From assembly GCF_002013375.1 (NCBI RefSeq), contig NZ_MAEW01000011.1:186001-250000 (forward strand): a stretch of DNA of 64,000 nucleotides. The letters run 5' to 3'. Each line of letters opens with the position of its first letter. Within the stretch, counting starts at the first letter, position 1. Below the pieces are notes generated by a model. The model was given only the letters and a program-made list of their open reading frames with translations. It did not search any database and was not told the DNA's origin. This DNA is from Mycobacterium sp. D16Q13 (GTDB lineage Bacteria > Actinomycetota > Actinomycetes > Mycobacteriales > Mycobacteriaceae). Below are positions 8,980 through 18,015 of the stretch, in pieces. Both the position numbers and the translations under genes were made by a program.

Positions 8980-9717
8980 ATGAGAGGCGTGGAAAGCGTG
9001 AGTACAGCCATCGCGTCAAAGGTCGGCCCCGGCGCCGCCCGACGTGGCGACCGCCGCAAGGTTGCCCGGGAAGAATTGGTGGACGCCGCGTTTCGCGCCA
9101 TCGACGCCATCGGCTCCATCGTCAGCATGGACGACATCGCCCGAGAGGCGGGAGTAGCCAAACCGAAGTTGTACCGCTACTTCGAAGACAAGGCAGACCT
9201 GCACAGCGCCGTGCTGGAACGCGTACAAGACATGGTGTGGAACGCGGCCATGGACCGGATAAATCTGCTGGCCGACTCGGCCCGCGAGTTGGTCCAGCAT
9301 GGCGCCCAGGAGTACGCGCGCATGATTTCGGATCACCCGAATGTGTTGCGCTTCATCGTGCACGGCCATTTCGTCAATTCCAGTGATGGCACTGAGCGTT
9401 TGGTCGAGACCGCGCAGCAGATGACGCACGACATCGCCGAAATACTGTCGAATGCGATCGACGACGAGACGGTGGACATCGACGACGCCGACTTAGCGGT
9501 CAGCTCTGCCGCGGGTGCCATCGGTACCGCCACCGAATGGTTCCTGGGCCCCAATCAGCAACGTGCGCAACCGATGCCCATTGAGACATTCGTGGAGTAC
9601 CTGACCACCGTCCTCTCCGGACTCGCCGCATCGATCGCAGAGTTCAACGGCCTCACACTTGATCCCGACCAGCCTCTACACCTGGCATTCACCAGCGCGC
9701 GCGGCGGCACCGCATGA
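8980..9717 (+). CDS. TetR/AcrR family transcriptional regulator
   Basis: A 245-residue repressor. The N-terminal helix-turn-helix is clear (about residues 25-70: REELVDAAFRAIDAIG, then MDDIAREAGVAKPKLYRYFEDK), and the rest is the helical ligand-binding domain. ATG 8980 follows an in-frame GTG at 8977, and GTG 8998 is also possible. The gene diverges from the PF10118/ferredoxin operon across the 8860-8880 palindrome, and its stop overlaps the ABC1 kinase start (ATGA), so repressor and kinase are probably cotranscribed. The ligand is unknown. Confidence 0.92.
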   Translation: MRGVESVSTAIASKVGPGAARRGDRRKVAREELVDAAFRAIDAIGSIVSMDDIAREAGVAKPKLYRYFEDKADLHSAVLERVQDMVWNAAMDRINLLADSARELVQHGAQEYARMISDHPNVLRFIVHGHFVNSSDGTERLVETAQQMTHDIAEILSNAIDDETVDIDDADLAVSSAAGAIGTATEWFLGPNQQRAQPMPIETFVEYLTTVLSGLAASIAEFNGLTLDPDQPLHLAFTSARGGTA

Positions 9718-11084
9718 CCGACGGGGTCCCCCTGGCACGCATCACCCGTGGCCGGGCGCTTGGCAAGTTGGCAGCCGGGCAGGCGGTACGCACCGCGAGC
9801 AGCCGGCTCTCCATGATCGGGCGATCCGAACAAGCACGCGCGCTCCTCGCGGAACGCTCCACACTGCAGGCGGCCGATCAGCTCGTGACCGTGCTGGGCG
9901 GGCTCAAGGGCTCGGCGATGAAGCTGGGCCAACTGCTGTCGATGCTGGAAGTGGACATGGTGCCCGAAGCCCATCGCGAGCGCTTCCGCCAGAAGTTGGC
10001 CCGGCTGCGCGATCAGGCTCCGCGTGAGCCGTTTACGGTGATGCGCCCGATCATCGAGTCCAACCTCGGAGCGCTGCGGAAGAACTTCCGCGATTTCGAC
10101 GAAACTCCTGTCGCCGCCGCCTCCATCGGCCAGGTGTACCGCGCCATCCTGCACGACGGGCGCGAGGTCGCGGTCAAGGTCAAATACCCCGGCGTCGATG
10201 ACGCGGTACGAGCAGACATGCAGAACCTCGCGCTGTTCACCAAGTTTTGGCGTAAAGCGCTACCGACGCTGTCCAATTCGGCCTTCATGGACGAGATTTC
10301 CATGAATCTGGAAAGCGAGCTCGACTATCCGCGGGAAGCTCGCACGCAACACGAGATCGCCGAACGCTATCGCGGACACCCGTTCATCGTCATCCCCGAC
10401 TGCCTACCCGAGCTGTGCACCTCGCAGATTCTTGTGACGGAATTCCTGGACGGGCAAGCCTTTCCCTTCATGCAGACACTCGATGACGAGGAACGCAACC
10501 GCATCGGTGAGCTCATCTTCCGGTTTTATATCGGATCACTGTTCCAGGACAACGACTTCTGCGGCGACCCGCATCCGGGGAACATTCTGCGCGCGGCCGA
10601 CGGCACCATCGGATTCGTGGACTTCGGGTTGTACAACCGAATGAACCCCGAACACGTCGACTTCGAACGGACGATCATGCGCGCTGCCACCGAGGGCCGC
10701 GCCCAGGACATGTACGACGCGATGGTGACGCGCGGGATCGTGGAGCCGCATTCGGACGTCACCCCCCAGGACTGTCTGGAGTACTGCCATGCGGCTTCGG
10801 GGTGGAATCTTGTCGACGAGGAAATGACCATCACCCCGGAAATCGCTTCTAGTGCGATGATTCTCGCGGTGGACCCACGTTCGAGCGAGTTCTCCGGGAT
10901 GCGCAGGCAAAACCTGCCTCCCGAGCATATTTTCTCGCGCCGCGCGGATTTCTACACCTTCGGTGTACTCGGCCAGCTCAATGTCACCGGCAACTGGCAT
11001 CGCATTGCGCGCGAGTGGATTTACGGCGACCCACCCGCGACCGAGATCGGAATCGCCATCGCGCAGTGGCGCGCTTCCCGCTAG
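9714..11084 (+). CDS. ABC1/AarF/UbiB-family atypical kinase
   Basis: A 456-residue member of the UbiB/ADCK protein-kinase-like family. Visible hallmarks: KxGQ motif (MKLGQLLSML) at about residues 64-73, the AAASIGQVYRA loop, VAVKVKYPG with the nucleotide lysine, GDPHPGN catalytic segment and VDFG metal motif. Family members act as ATPases linked to lipid or quinone metabolism; the substrate here is unknown. Its start overlaps the TetR gene stop. No ubiquinone genes are near, and mycobacteria use menaquinone. Confidence 0.9.
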   Translation: MTDGVPLARITRGRALGKLAAGQAVRTASSRLSMIGRSEQARALLAERSTLQAADQLVTVLGGLKGSAMKLGQLLSMLEVDMVPEAHRERFRQKLARLRDQAPREPFTVMRPIIESNLGALRKNFRDFDETPVAAASIGQVYRAILHDGREVAVKVKYPGVDDAVRADMQNLALFTKFWRKALPTLSNSAFMDEISMNLESELDYPREARTQHEIAERYRGHPFIVIPDCLPELCTSQILVTEFLDGQAFPFMQTLDDEERNRIGELIFRFYIGSLFQDNDFCGDPHPGNILRAADGTIGFVDFGLYNRMNPEHVDFERTIMRAATEGRAQDMYDAMVTRGIVEPHSDVTPQDCLEYCHAASGWNLVDEEMTITPEIASSAMILAVDPRSSEFSGMRRQNLPPEHIFSRRADFYTFGVLGQLNVTGNWHRIAREWIYGDPPATEIGIAIAQWRASR

Positions 11085-11512
11085 CGCAGTAATCCGTCGA
11101 TCGCGCGGCCGAACATCCACTGCCCGCCCGCCTGTGCCAATCGGTCGAAGACGCGCGGCACGCCCCGAATGCTCACCTCTTCGGTCCACACGACGCGTGA
11201 ACCACTGCCCTGCGCCTCTACCTCGATCTCAGCCCATCCCAGAATCAAGGTCCCCGTCTTCTCCAGCCGACAGCGGCCAGGGCTCCCCTCTCGTGGCGGC
11301 TGCCACCACGTGACCGTCATCGGGTCGTCAAAACCTATGGCTCCCAGACCTGTTCGCCCCACAAACGTGGTACCCACCCCCGCAGGCGGCGCGCTCGTCA
11401 CCGATACCGTCGTCAGCGGAATGTGCTCACTGTGCCGCGGCCACTCGGTGATTCGCGCGAAAGCTTCGCCGACGGACAGCGCACTGGCGCGCTCTATTCG
11501 GAGAAGGGCCAT
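11081..11512 (-). CDS. SRPBCC family protein (polyketide cyclase/lipid-binding fold)
   Basis: A 143-residue START-like fold protein: the N-terminal ERASALSVGEAFARITEWPRHSEHIP, the central beta strands with GTTFVGRTGLGAIGFDDPMTV, and a final helix DRLAQAGGQWMFGRAIDG. It probably binds a hydrophobic ligand; the specific role is unknown. It overlaps the upstream SDR gene by 19 bases, so the two are one operon, and its stop overlaps the convergent ABC1 kinase by four bases. Confidence 0.8.
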   Translation of the reverse strand: MALLRIERASALSVGEAFARITEWPRHSEHIPLTTVSVTSAPPAGVGTTFVGRTGLGAIGFDDPMTVTWWQPPREGSPGRCRLEKTGTLILGWAEIEVEAQGSGSRVVWTEEVSIRGVPRVFDRLAQAGGQWMFGRAIDGLLR

Positions 11513-12516
11513 AAGCCGAACAATCTCGAGGTCGCCTTCTGACCGCGCAAGGCGACGATGGTGTCCGTCAGGGTTTCCCGTGGGTCACGGTAGGTGACCC
11601 CGAGTTCACGCTCGCTGGGCGAGTCATCGGACGCGGGCATCTGTGTGTAGTACTGCATCCCTGCCTCGGTCATCGGAGTATCGAGCGGCACATACCGGCC
11701 AAGCTGATCCATGACCGTTCCCGCGACCCGCAGCATCGAGTCGGGCACCGGAACGGCCAGCACGGTGCTGCCGGCCGCATCGGTCAAGACGTTCACCAGC
11801 TCGTCGACCTCCAGCCGATGACCGCCCGCGGTGTAGCGTCGCGGGCCCCGCCCCGGTTCCAACAGCGCGGCGTGCAGGGCAGCGAGGTCTCGGACGTCGA
11901 CCACCAGCCAGGCCGCGCTGCGTCCCGGGACGGACCTCATCAGCAGGACCCAGCGCACCCCCTCGGCTGCCTCACCGAACTGATCCCCGACCGGCGGTCC
12001 CAGCACCATGCCCGGGTAGGTGATGGTCACCGGTGCACCAGAGTCCTGCAGGTCGCGCACGTACAGCTCGACCCGCGCCTTCGACTGACCGTATCCGTCG
12101 CTGCCTCCGGCCGCGGGCAGGTCGGCTTCGAAGGTCTCCAGACCCGGCCGAAACAGCGCGGTGATGCTGGAAACGTGCACAATCGGATCGAGGCCCCGGT
12201 CAACCGCCGTCCCGAGAACGTTCTGGGCGCCTTCGAGGTTTATGGACATCATCCGGTCGGCTTCCCGGGGATCCGTGCTGACCATGGCCGCGCTGTGCAC
12301 TACCGCGTCGCATCCGTCGAGCGCGGCCTCGACCGAGTCCCGATCGGTGATATCGCCGACGGCGTAGTCGGATACGCCGACACCGAGCGTCGCCACCGTG
12401 GTCTGCAGGCGGGCCTCCTTGCGCACCAGAAAACGGACCTGATGCCCGGCGTCGGCAATGGCCTTCGCCGTCCATCCACCCACGAATCCGGTACCGCCAG
12501 TGACCAATACGCGCAT
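11494..12516 (-). CDS. NAD-dependent epimerase/dehydratase (extended SDR)
   Basis: A 340-residue Rossmann-fold oxidoreductase. The N-terminal VLVTGGTGFVGGWTAKAI gives the TGxxGxxG cofactor motif of extended SDRs, AVVHSAAMV follows, and the catalytic Tyr-x-x-x-Lys is YGQSK. The fold matches sugar or steroid epimerase/dehydrogenase-like proteins; the substrate is not apparent. It is cotranscribed with the SRPBCC gene, whose start overlaps its end. Confidence 0.86.
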   Translation of the reverse strand: MRVLVTGGTGFVGGWTAKAIADAGHQVRFLVRKEARLQTTVATLGVGVSDYAVGDITDRDSVEAALDGCDAVVHSAAMVSTDPREADRMMSINLEGAQNVLGTAVDRGLDPIVHVSSITALFRPGLETFEADLPAAGGSDGYGQSKARVELYVRDLQDSGAPVTITYPGMVLGPPVGDQFGEAAEGVRWVLLMRSVPGRSAAWLVVDVRDLAALHAALLEPGRGPRRYTAGGHRLEVDELVNVLTDAAGSTVLAVPVPDSMLRVAGTVMDQLGRYVPLDTPMTEAGMQYYTQMPASDDSPSERELGVTYRDPRETLTDTIVALRGQKATSRLFGLWPFSE

Positions 12517-12647
12517 ACTTCACGCCTCCTCCGGTGCGGCGGACCGCTCCCATCAGGACATCGTAGGTTGTCAGCGCCTCCATACCGGGCGAATGCCGAA
12601 GAGCCATGTGGCACCGTCGCCGGCATGACGTGTGCCAAGATCGCTGG

Positions 12648-13142
12648 GTGCGTCTACGCCCTGCATTCCAGCTCATCGCCGCCCTCACCGCCATCGCCAT
12701 GGCCCTGGCTCCGGCGGCGACCGCGCAACCCGAGCGGGTAACGCCCATCGGGCACATCGGTGAGACCCTGCATTTCGACTACGGCACCATCGGCGCCGAT
12801 GTCACCGTGCACAACATCGAACCCACCGGTGTACCGGCCGGAATGGCTCCTCCACGCGGCATCATCTGGAAGGCGTACGTGACCATCCGGCCGACGAAGG
12901 TGCCCAACGCGTATGCGTTGTTGATGGCGCTCAAGCTTGGCGGCATCTCACCGGAAACCGGGGATGCCTATGAGCCCCAGCGCACCGATGAGCCCGACGA
13001 TCTGAACTACGCGCTGCGCAACGCGCCTCAGGGTTCGACCGTGAGCGGCGCGGTGTACTGGGACGTCTACCGCGGACCGGTGCGCCATATCGTGCTGCGT
13101 TCATCGCAGACTCAGGTGCACCTGGCCCAATGGGACCTCTGA
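12648..13142 (+). CDS. Secreted MPT63-like protein
   Basis: A 164-residue exported protein. GTG 12648 is chosen over the frame's first codon (12606) because it yields a compact signal peptide: MRLR, a hydrophobic core QLIAALTAIAMALAPA, and a likely AxA cleavage in ATAQP near residue 27. The mature part has alternating beta segments (GETLHFDYGTIGADVTVHNIEP) like the immunoglobulin-like MPT63/DUF1942 family, and by position it corresponds to Rv2668. The function is unknown; it acts outside the membrane. Confidence 0.7.
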   Translation: MRLRPAFQLIAALTAIAMALAPAATAQPERVTPIGHIGETLHFDYGTIGADVTVHNIEPTGVPAGMAPPRGIIWKAYVTIRPTKVPNAYALLMALKLGGISPETGDAYEPQRTDEPDDLNYALRNAPQGSTVSGAVYWDVYRGPVRHIVLRSSQTQVHLAQWDL

Positions 13143-13146
13143 GCTC

Positions 13147-13902
13147 TCAGCGGGGCTGGAACAGATAGTTCCGATAGGTCTCGGTGACCTTCTCCACAGG
13201 CCGCCAGGAGTCGGCGCTCCATACCGACATCCGGTAATCCCGCGCGGTAAACCACGCGACGATGTCCTCGGCGGTGCGACCGAACCGCTCCATGTGGCGA
13301 TCCTCCACCTCCAGCATCATCGCCGGGCGGGTCCGTTCGATGGTCTTCTCGCCGCTCACCAGGACATCGAGCTCGGCACCCTCGACATCGATCTTCACGA
13401 AGTCGATCCGCGTGATGCTCAGGCGCTGGCAGAACCCGTCGAACGTCTCGGTGTCCACGACCACCCGGATGTGCTCGTCGAACTCGGCGTTCGAGCCCAG
13501 CCCGTCAGCCCCGGCGTCAACGAACGACCGTCCGGTGATCGGCTTGCCGTTGCGCAGCGGAACGCTCATGACCTGCTCACCCGGGTTGGTGCCGAGCGCA
13601 ACGGCATGGCGGCGCACGTTCTGTGCGCTACGCAGGCCCAGGGCCGCGGAGGACGTGGCATGGGCGAACCGCAGCGGCTCCAGGCTGTACACCAGGCCGT
13701 CCGCACCCACCAGGCGCGCCAGCTCCGCGGTGTAGAAACCGGCGGCGGCACCCACATCCAGGCACACATCTCCGGGCTTGACCACCTGCGCGATACCCAC
13801 TAGCTCGGTTTCCACCCACGGGGTGGTGCGGGCAAGTGTGCGCAGGCCCTGCCCCACCACGGCGTCACGAATCTCGCCGAAGGCCGTCACGCGCCGCGTC
13901 AT
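13147..13902 (-). CDS. FkbM family methyltransferase
   Basis: A 251-residue SAM-dependent methyltransferase. It shows the SAM-binding motif VCLDVGAAAGFYTAELARLVG and the FkbM-type segment RIDFVKIDVEGAELDVLVSG. ATG 13902 (MTRRVTAFGE) is chosen over codons further upstream because GAGGAG lies 7 bases before it. FkbM enzymes O-methylate sugars or natural products; the substrate is unknown. The gene sits alone between the counterparts of Rv2668 and Rv2669, so it is an insertion relative to that order. Confidence 0.88.
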   Translation of the reverse strand: MTRRVTAFGEIRDAVVGQGLRTLARTTPWVETELVGIAQVVKPGDVCLDVGAAAGFYTAELARLVGADGLVYSLEPLRFAHATSSAALGLRSAQNVRRHAVALGTNPGEQVMSVPLRNGKPITGRSFVDAGADGLGSNAEFDEHIRVVVDTETFDGFCQRLSITRIDFVKIDVEGAELDVLVSGEKTIERTRPAMMLEVEDRHMERFGRTAEDIVAWFTARDYRMSVWSADSWRPVEKVTETYRNYLFQPR

Positions 13903-13977
13903 ATGGTGCTCCTCAGGGTTGGTCATCAACATGGTCGCTGTCTCGGAACCGCGCCAAGTATAGGTAGCGTGCCGGTC

Positions 13978-14526
13978 ATGCCGATTCAGGTCAGTAGCGC
14001 GACGGCTGCCGACAGCACCGAACTCGCAGCTGTCGCCGCCCGCACCTTCCCGCTCGCGTGTCCGGCGTCGTCAACACCGGAGAACATCGCGGCATTCATC
14101 GCGGCCAACCTCAGCACGGCCAAGTTCGACGAGTACATCCGCGAGCACCGCGTGCTGGTGGCACGCGAGAACGACGTCATCGTCGGGTATTCGATGCTCG
14201 TCGACGGCGTGGTCGACGACCCCGACGTGCAGCGCGCCGTCACGCTGCGGCCCGCCATGCAGCTCTCCAAGATGTACGTGCTGCCCGAATTCCACCAGGC
14301 GGGGGTGGCGGGCACCCTGATGACCGCGGCCCTTACCGACGCCGCCGCGCGCGGAGCGATCGGTGTCTGGCTGGGCGTAAACCAGGAAAATGAACGCGCG
14401 CAGCGCTTTTACGCCAAACACGGCTTCAACCGCAGCGGCACGAAGACCTTCCAGGTGGGCGAACGCCTGGAGAACGACTACGTGATGCAGCGGGTCATAC
14501 AGTGCTTGGCAGCGGAGCCGCGCTGA
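13978..14526 (+). CDS. GNAT family N-acetyltransferase
   Basis: A 182-residue acetyltransferase. The acetyl-CoA loop follows LSKMYVLPEFHQAGVAGTLM (motif A Q/RxxGxG/A), and the later WLGVNQENERAQRFYAKHGF is the typical GNAT C-terminal half. ATG 13978 is preferred because earlier codons in the frame run into the FkbM gene. It is the positional counterpart of Rv2669. The substrate is unknown. The last 32 bases overlap the convergent ZapE-like gene. Confidence 0.87.
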   Translation: MPIQVSSATAADSTELAAVAARTFPLACPASSTPENIAAFIAANLSTAKFDEYIREHRVLVARENDVIVGYSMLVDGVVDDPDVQRAVTLRPAMQLSKMYVLPEFHQAGVAGTLMTAALTDAAARGAIGVWLGVNQENERAQRFYAKHGFNRSGTKTFQVGERLENDYVMQRVIQCLAAEPR

Positions 14527-15571
14527 GCGCCAGCAGCCGCGAGGTGGCACGCAGGTACTTCTTGCGGAATCCACCGGCGACCATCTCGTCGTCGAAAACC
14601 GTGTCCAGCTTCGCGCCCGAGGCCTCCACCGGGATACCCGCGTCGTAGAGGCGGTCGGTCAAGGCGACGATCCGCAGTGCCACCGCCTGATCGTGCACCT
14701 GCTCCACGCCCGCGATGAACACCGCCGTCACACCTTCGATCAGGGTGAGATACCGCGACGGGTGCATGCTCGCCAGGTGCCGGCACAGATCGTCGAACTG
14801 GTCGAAGGTCGCGCCCTCGATCGACGCCGCCAGCTCGCGAAGCTCATCATCGGTGTGCGGCTCGGGGGCCGGCGGCAGGTCGCGGTGGCGGTAATCGGGG
14901 CCCTCGACGCGCACCGTGTTGAAGATCGCCGACAGCGTGTTGATCTCACGCAAGAAGTCCTGTGCCGCGAACCGGCCCTCGCCCAGCTGCTCGGGCAGTG
15001 TGTTCGAGGTGGCGGCAATCGACACCCCGCGCGCCACCAGCTCCGAGAGCAGCCGCGATACCAGCGTCGTGTTGCCCGGGTCATCCAACTCGAACTCGTC
15101 GATGCACACCACCGTGTACTCCGCGAGCAGCTCGATGCACTCCAGGAAGCCGAAAACCCCCGCCACCTGCGTCAGTTCACCGAAGCTGGCGAACGCCTTG
15201 GGGCCGGGCACGGTGTGATAGATCGAGGCCAAGAGGTGGGTCTTACCGACTCCGAACCCGCCGTCGAGATAAATGCCGACACCGGGCAATACCTCGCGCT
15301 TGCCGAACAGCTTCTTCTTGCCCGCCCGGCGGATCGTCGCCTCCTGAGCGAAGGCGCGGCACGATTCCACGGCCGCCGCCTGCGTCGGCTCGTTGGGGTC
15401 AGGCCGGTACGAGTCGAAACTCACCGACGTGAACGTGGGGGGCGGCACCAGCTGCGCAATCAGCCGCTCATTGGAAACGGTGGGGTGCCGGTCGGCAAGG
15501 TGCTGGAGGTTCCCGGGCGAGCGAAGCGACGGGGAATGGCCCGAAACGGCACCGGATTGCGGATCAGTCAC
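14495..15571 (-). CDS. zapE: Cell division protein ZapE-like ATPase (AFG1 family)
   Basis: A 358-residue AFG1/ZapE-type P-loop ATPase. Walker A is DGGFGVGKTH at about residues 103-112, Walker B is VVCIDEFELDD at about 154-164, and the arginine-rich C-terminal part fits the family. The frame is open up to 15910, but the upstream part overlaps the divergent RibD-like gene in antisense. GTG 15571 (MTDPQSGAV) gives a family-sized protein. ZapE in proteobacteria modulates the Z ring; the mycobacterial role is not established. Positional counterpart of Rv2670c. Confidence 0.86.
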   Translation of the reverse strand: MTDPQSGAVSGHSPSLRSPGNLQHLADRHPTVSNERLIAQLVPPPTFTSVSFDSYRPDPNEPTQAAAVESCRAFAQEATIRRAGKKKLFGKREVLPGVGIYLDGGFGVGKTHLLASIYHTVPGPKAFASFGELTQVAGVFGFLECIELLAEYTVVCIDEFELDDPGNTTLVSRLLSELVARGVSIAATSNTLPEQLGEGRFAAQDFLREINTLSAIFNTVRVEGPDYRHRDLPPAPEPHTDDELRELAASIEGATFDQFDDLCRHLASMHPSRYLTLIEGVTAVFIAGVEQVHDQAVALRIVALTDRLYDAGIPVEASGAKLDTVFDDEMVAGGFRKKYLRATSRLLALSAAPLPSTV

Positions 15572-15604
15572 ACGGGCAGCGTAGCGGCGTGTTGAGATCT
15601 CCTT

Positions 15605-16387
15605 GTGGCCGACAGTGAGGGTGAACAGGCGATACGGGGCCCGGCTGGGATACAGCTCACACAGCTGACGGCCGGGGCGCCGGTGGATTCCGGCGAGCTG
15701 GTCGACCTCTACGACTACCCGGACAGCGATGAACTTTGCCTGCGCGCCAACATGATTGGCAGCCTGGACGGGGCCGCCACGGTAACCGGTTTGTCCGGCG
15801 GACTCGGCGGCGAGGGCGACCGGGCCGTATTCGCGGCAATGCGCGCCAACGCCGATGTGATTCTCGTCGGGGCCGGCACGGTCCGGGCCGAGCGCTACCA
15901 CGGAACACATCTGCCGGTCGGTCTGCGCCAGCGCCGCCAGGCCCGCGGACAGAGCGAGGTTCCGGTGATTGCCGTGGTCACGGCCTCAGGGGCGGTAGAT
16001 CCGGGCATCCCCTTGTTCACCGAGTCCGAGGTCGCACCCATCGTGGTGACCTCGTCCGCCGGGGCGAGGAACGTCACGTCTCAGGTGGCGGGCGTGCAAG
16101 TTCTCGCCGTCGATGCCGCCGGGAAGGTCGATCTGCGTGCGGCGCTGGCGCAGCTGCACGACCGGGGTCTGTCCCGGGTGCTGTGCGAGGGAGGCCCCTC
16201 CCTGCTGGGCACTCTGCTGGCGGCGCGGCTCGTCGACGAACTGTGCCTGACCACCGCACCCACCACGATCGTCGGCGGCGGAGGCCGGATCACGGCAAGC
16301 CCCTCCGAAGAGCTCACGTCGTGGCGGCGAGTGTTGCTACTCGGCGATGCCGACGGCTACCTGTTCGCGCGGCACGTCCGGGCTTGA
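15605..16387 (+). CDS. Pyrimidine reductase family protein (RibD C-terminal domain)
   Basis: A 260-residue protein with the RibD/dihydrofolate-reductase-like fold: NMIGSLDGAATVTG near the N-terminus, VGAGTVRAERY, and VLCEGGPSLLGTLLAARLVDELCLT near the C-terminus. It lacks the deaminase domain of bifunctional RibD. NADPH-dependent reduction of a riboflavin-type or folate-type pyrimidine is the likely chemistry. GTG 15605 is the start. It is the positional counterpart of Rv2671 and is divergent from the ZapE-like gene with a 33-base gap, so promoters are compact. Confidence 0.88.
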   Translation: MADSEGEQAIRGPAGIQLTQLTAGAPVDSGELVDLYDYPDSDELCLRANMIGSLDGAATVTGLSGGLGGEGDRAVFAAMRANADVILVGAGTVRAERYHGTHLPVGLRQRRQARGQSEVPVIAVVTASGAVDPGIPLFTESEVAPIVVTSSAGARNVTSQVAGVQVLAVDAAGKVDLRAALAQLHDRGLSRVLCEGGPSLLGTLLAARLVDELCLTTAPTTIVGGGGRITASPSEELTSWRRVLLLGDADGYLFARHVRA

Positions 16388-16415
16388 GTGACATTCACCC
16401 GATACTGTGGTCGGC

Positions 16416-17969
16416 ATGCGTGCACGGCTAATGGGGGCGATGGCGGTTGCCCAGCTGCTGACCGGGGTACTGGCTGGGTGCGCGCCCGGCCCCTCGGCGG
16501 GACCGCATTTCGCCATGGACGAGGGCCACGGAAATGCCGGCCCCGCCACCGCACCGCCACCGAGCGGCCCTCCATCGATCGACAAGCCCAAGGTGGACCT
16601 GTCGTGGCAGGACTGCACCCGTGAGGTGCTCGGCAGCGCCAACATCACCACATCGCCGACGTTCACGCTCGAATGCGCCGAATACAAGGCGCCGCTGGAC
16701 CCGATCAACGGAGCACCGGGCAGCGTGACGCTGGGCGCGGTGCGCGCCAAGACCTCCCAGACACCTGCCGACGCCGGCCCGCTGGTGTTCACCACGGGCT
16801 CCGATCTGCCGTCCTCGGTCCAGCTGGCGACGTGGCTCAACGGCCCGGGCGCGGAGGTGCTCAAGCAGCGCCCCGTGGTGGCGGTCGACCGTCGCGGTAT
16901 CGGGCGATCCGACGCGATCACCTGCCGGGACACCTGGGACCTGCGGGATATGCGTGACCTGGCGCAGAACCGGGGCGGCGACGATCCCGTCGCCAGCCTG
17001 GGAAAGATCGTCGAAACGGCCACCACCAACTGCACCGACACCATCTCTCCCGGCGACTCCGCCTATAACGACGCGCATGCCGCGGAGGACCTGGAGGCGC
17101 TGCGCGCCCAATGGGATGTGCCCGGCCTGGCGCTCCTCGGCATCGGCAGTGGCGCCCGCGTCGCCCTGGCCTACGCCGGGTCCCACCCCAACAAGCTGGC
17201 GCGGCTGATGCTCGACTCCCCTGTGGCCGTCGACATCACCGCCGAAGCGGCCGCCGAACAACGGCTCAAGGGCGAGCAGTCGGCATTCGACGCATTCGCG
17301 GCACAGTGCGTCGCCAACAACTGCCCGCTGGGACCGGATCCCGCGGGTGCCGTCGGGGACCTGTTGAACCGCGCTCAGAACGGTGGACTGCCGTGGTCGC
17401 GGGCGACAATCGTCAGGGCAATCACCACGGCACTGGGGTACCCGATCGGCGACGGCACCGCCGTCGTCCAGAACCTCGCGAACGCACTCAACGCGGCGCG
17501 CGGTACCGACCGGGAGGCCCTCACCCCCCTGGTGGACCGGGCCAACGCACTGCGCGATTCCGATGGGCAGTTCGTCAATTCCTGCAGCGACGCGCTGGCA
17601 CGACCCACCCCTGATCGGGTACGCGAGCTCGTGGTGGCCTGGGGCAAGCAATACCCGCTGTTTGGGCGCACCTCCGCCCTCGGGCTGGTGAACTGCCTGC
17701 AATGGCCCAGCGGATCCAAGCCGAACCCGCCGCAGGACTTGAAGATCAACGTGCTGATCCTCGGCGGACAACACGACCCGATCTCCGGCAGCGAGGGCGT
17801 GTCGCCAACCGCCGCGGTGATCATCAACGCCAAGGCCGCGAGCAAGCGGGTCATGTGGCAGGGCATCGGCCACGGTGCGATTGTCTACACCGCATGCGCG
17901 CAACCGCCCTTCCTCGCCTACCTGAACGACGGGAAGCTCCCGGAGACCGACACGTTCTGCCCGGCCTAG
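16416..17969 (+). CDS. Alpha/beta-hydrolase lipoprotein (TAP-like peptidase family)
   Basis: A 517-residue exported hydrolase. ATG 16416 starts a lipoprotein signal: MRARLMG, a hydrophobic core and the lipobox LAGC with Cys24. A proline-rich linker follows, then the alpha/beta-hydrolase domain with VDRRGIGRSD, the nucleophile elbow GIGSGAR (Ser) and the C-terminal VLILGGQHDPISG and GIGHGAIV, which supply the acid and His. The domain layout matches mycobacterial TAP-like exported peptidases, and its position matches Rv2672. It should be anchored outside the membrane. Its substrate is unknown. Confidence 0.88.
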   Translation: MRARLMGAMAVAQLLTGVLAGCAPGPSAGPHFAMDEGHGNAGPATAPPPSGPPSIDKPKVDLSWQDCTREVLGSANITTSPTFTLECAEYKAPLDPINGAPGSVTLGAVRAKTSQTPADAGPLVFTTGSDLPSSVQLATWLNGPGAEVLKQRPVVAVDRRGIGRSDAITCRDTWDLRDMRDLAQNRGGDDPVASLGKIVETATTNCTDTISPGDSAYNDAHAAEDLEALRAQWDVPGLALLGIGSGARVALAYAGSHPNKLARLMLDSPVAVDITAEAAAEQRLKGEQSAFDAFAAQCVANNCPLGPDPAGAVGDLLNRAQNGGLPWSRATIVRAITTALGYPIGDGTAVVQNLANALNAARGTDREALTPLVDRANALRDSDGQFVNSCSDALARPTPDRVRELVVAWGKQYPLFGRTSALGLVNCLQWPSGSKPNPPQDLKINVLILGGQHDPISGSEGVSPTAAVIINAKAASKRVMWQGIGHGAIVYTACAQPPFLAYLNDGKLPETDTFCPA

Positions 17970-18015
17970 TCCTACTTGCCGGAACTGCCCTGGGCGCTCA
18001 AGGTACGGTGCCTGC

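Noticed and set aside
15572..15910. N-terminal extension of the ZapE-like gene
   Set aside because: It lies antisense to the start of the RibD-like gene, and the family begins at GTG 15571.
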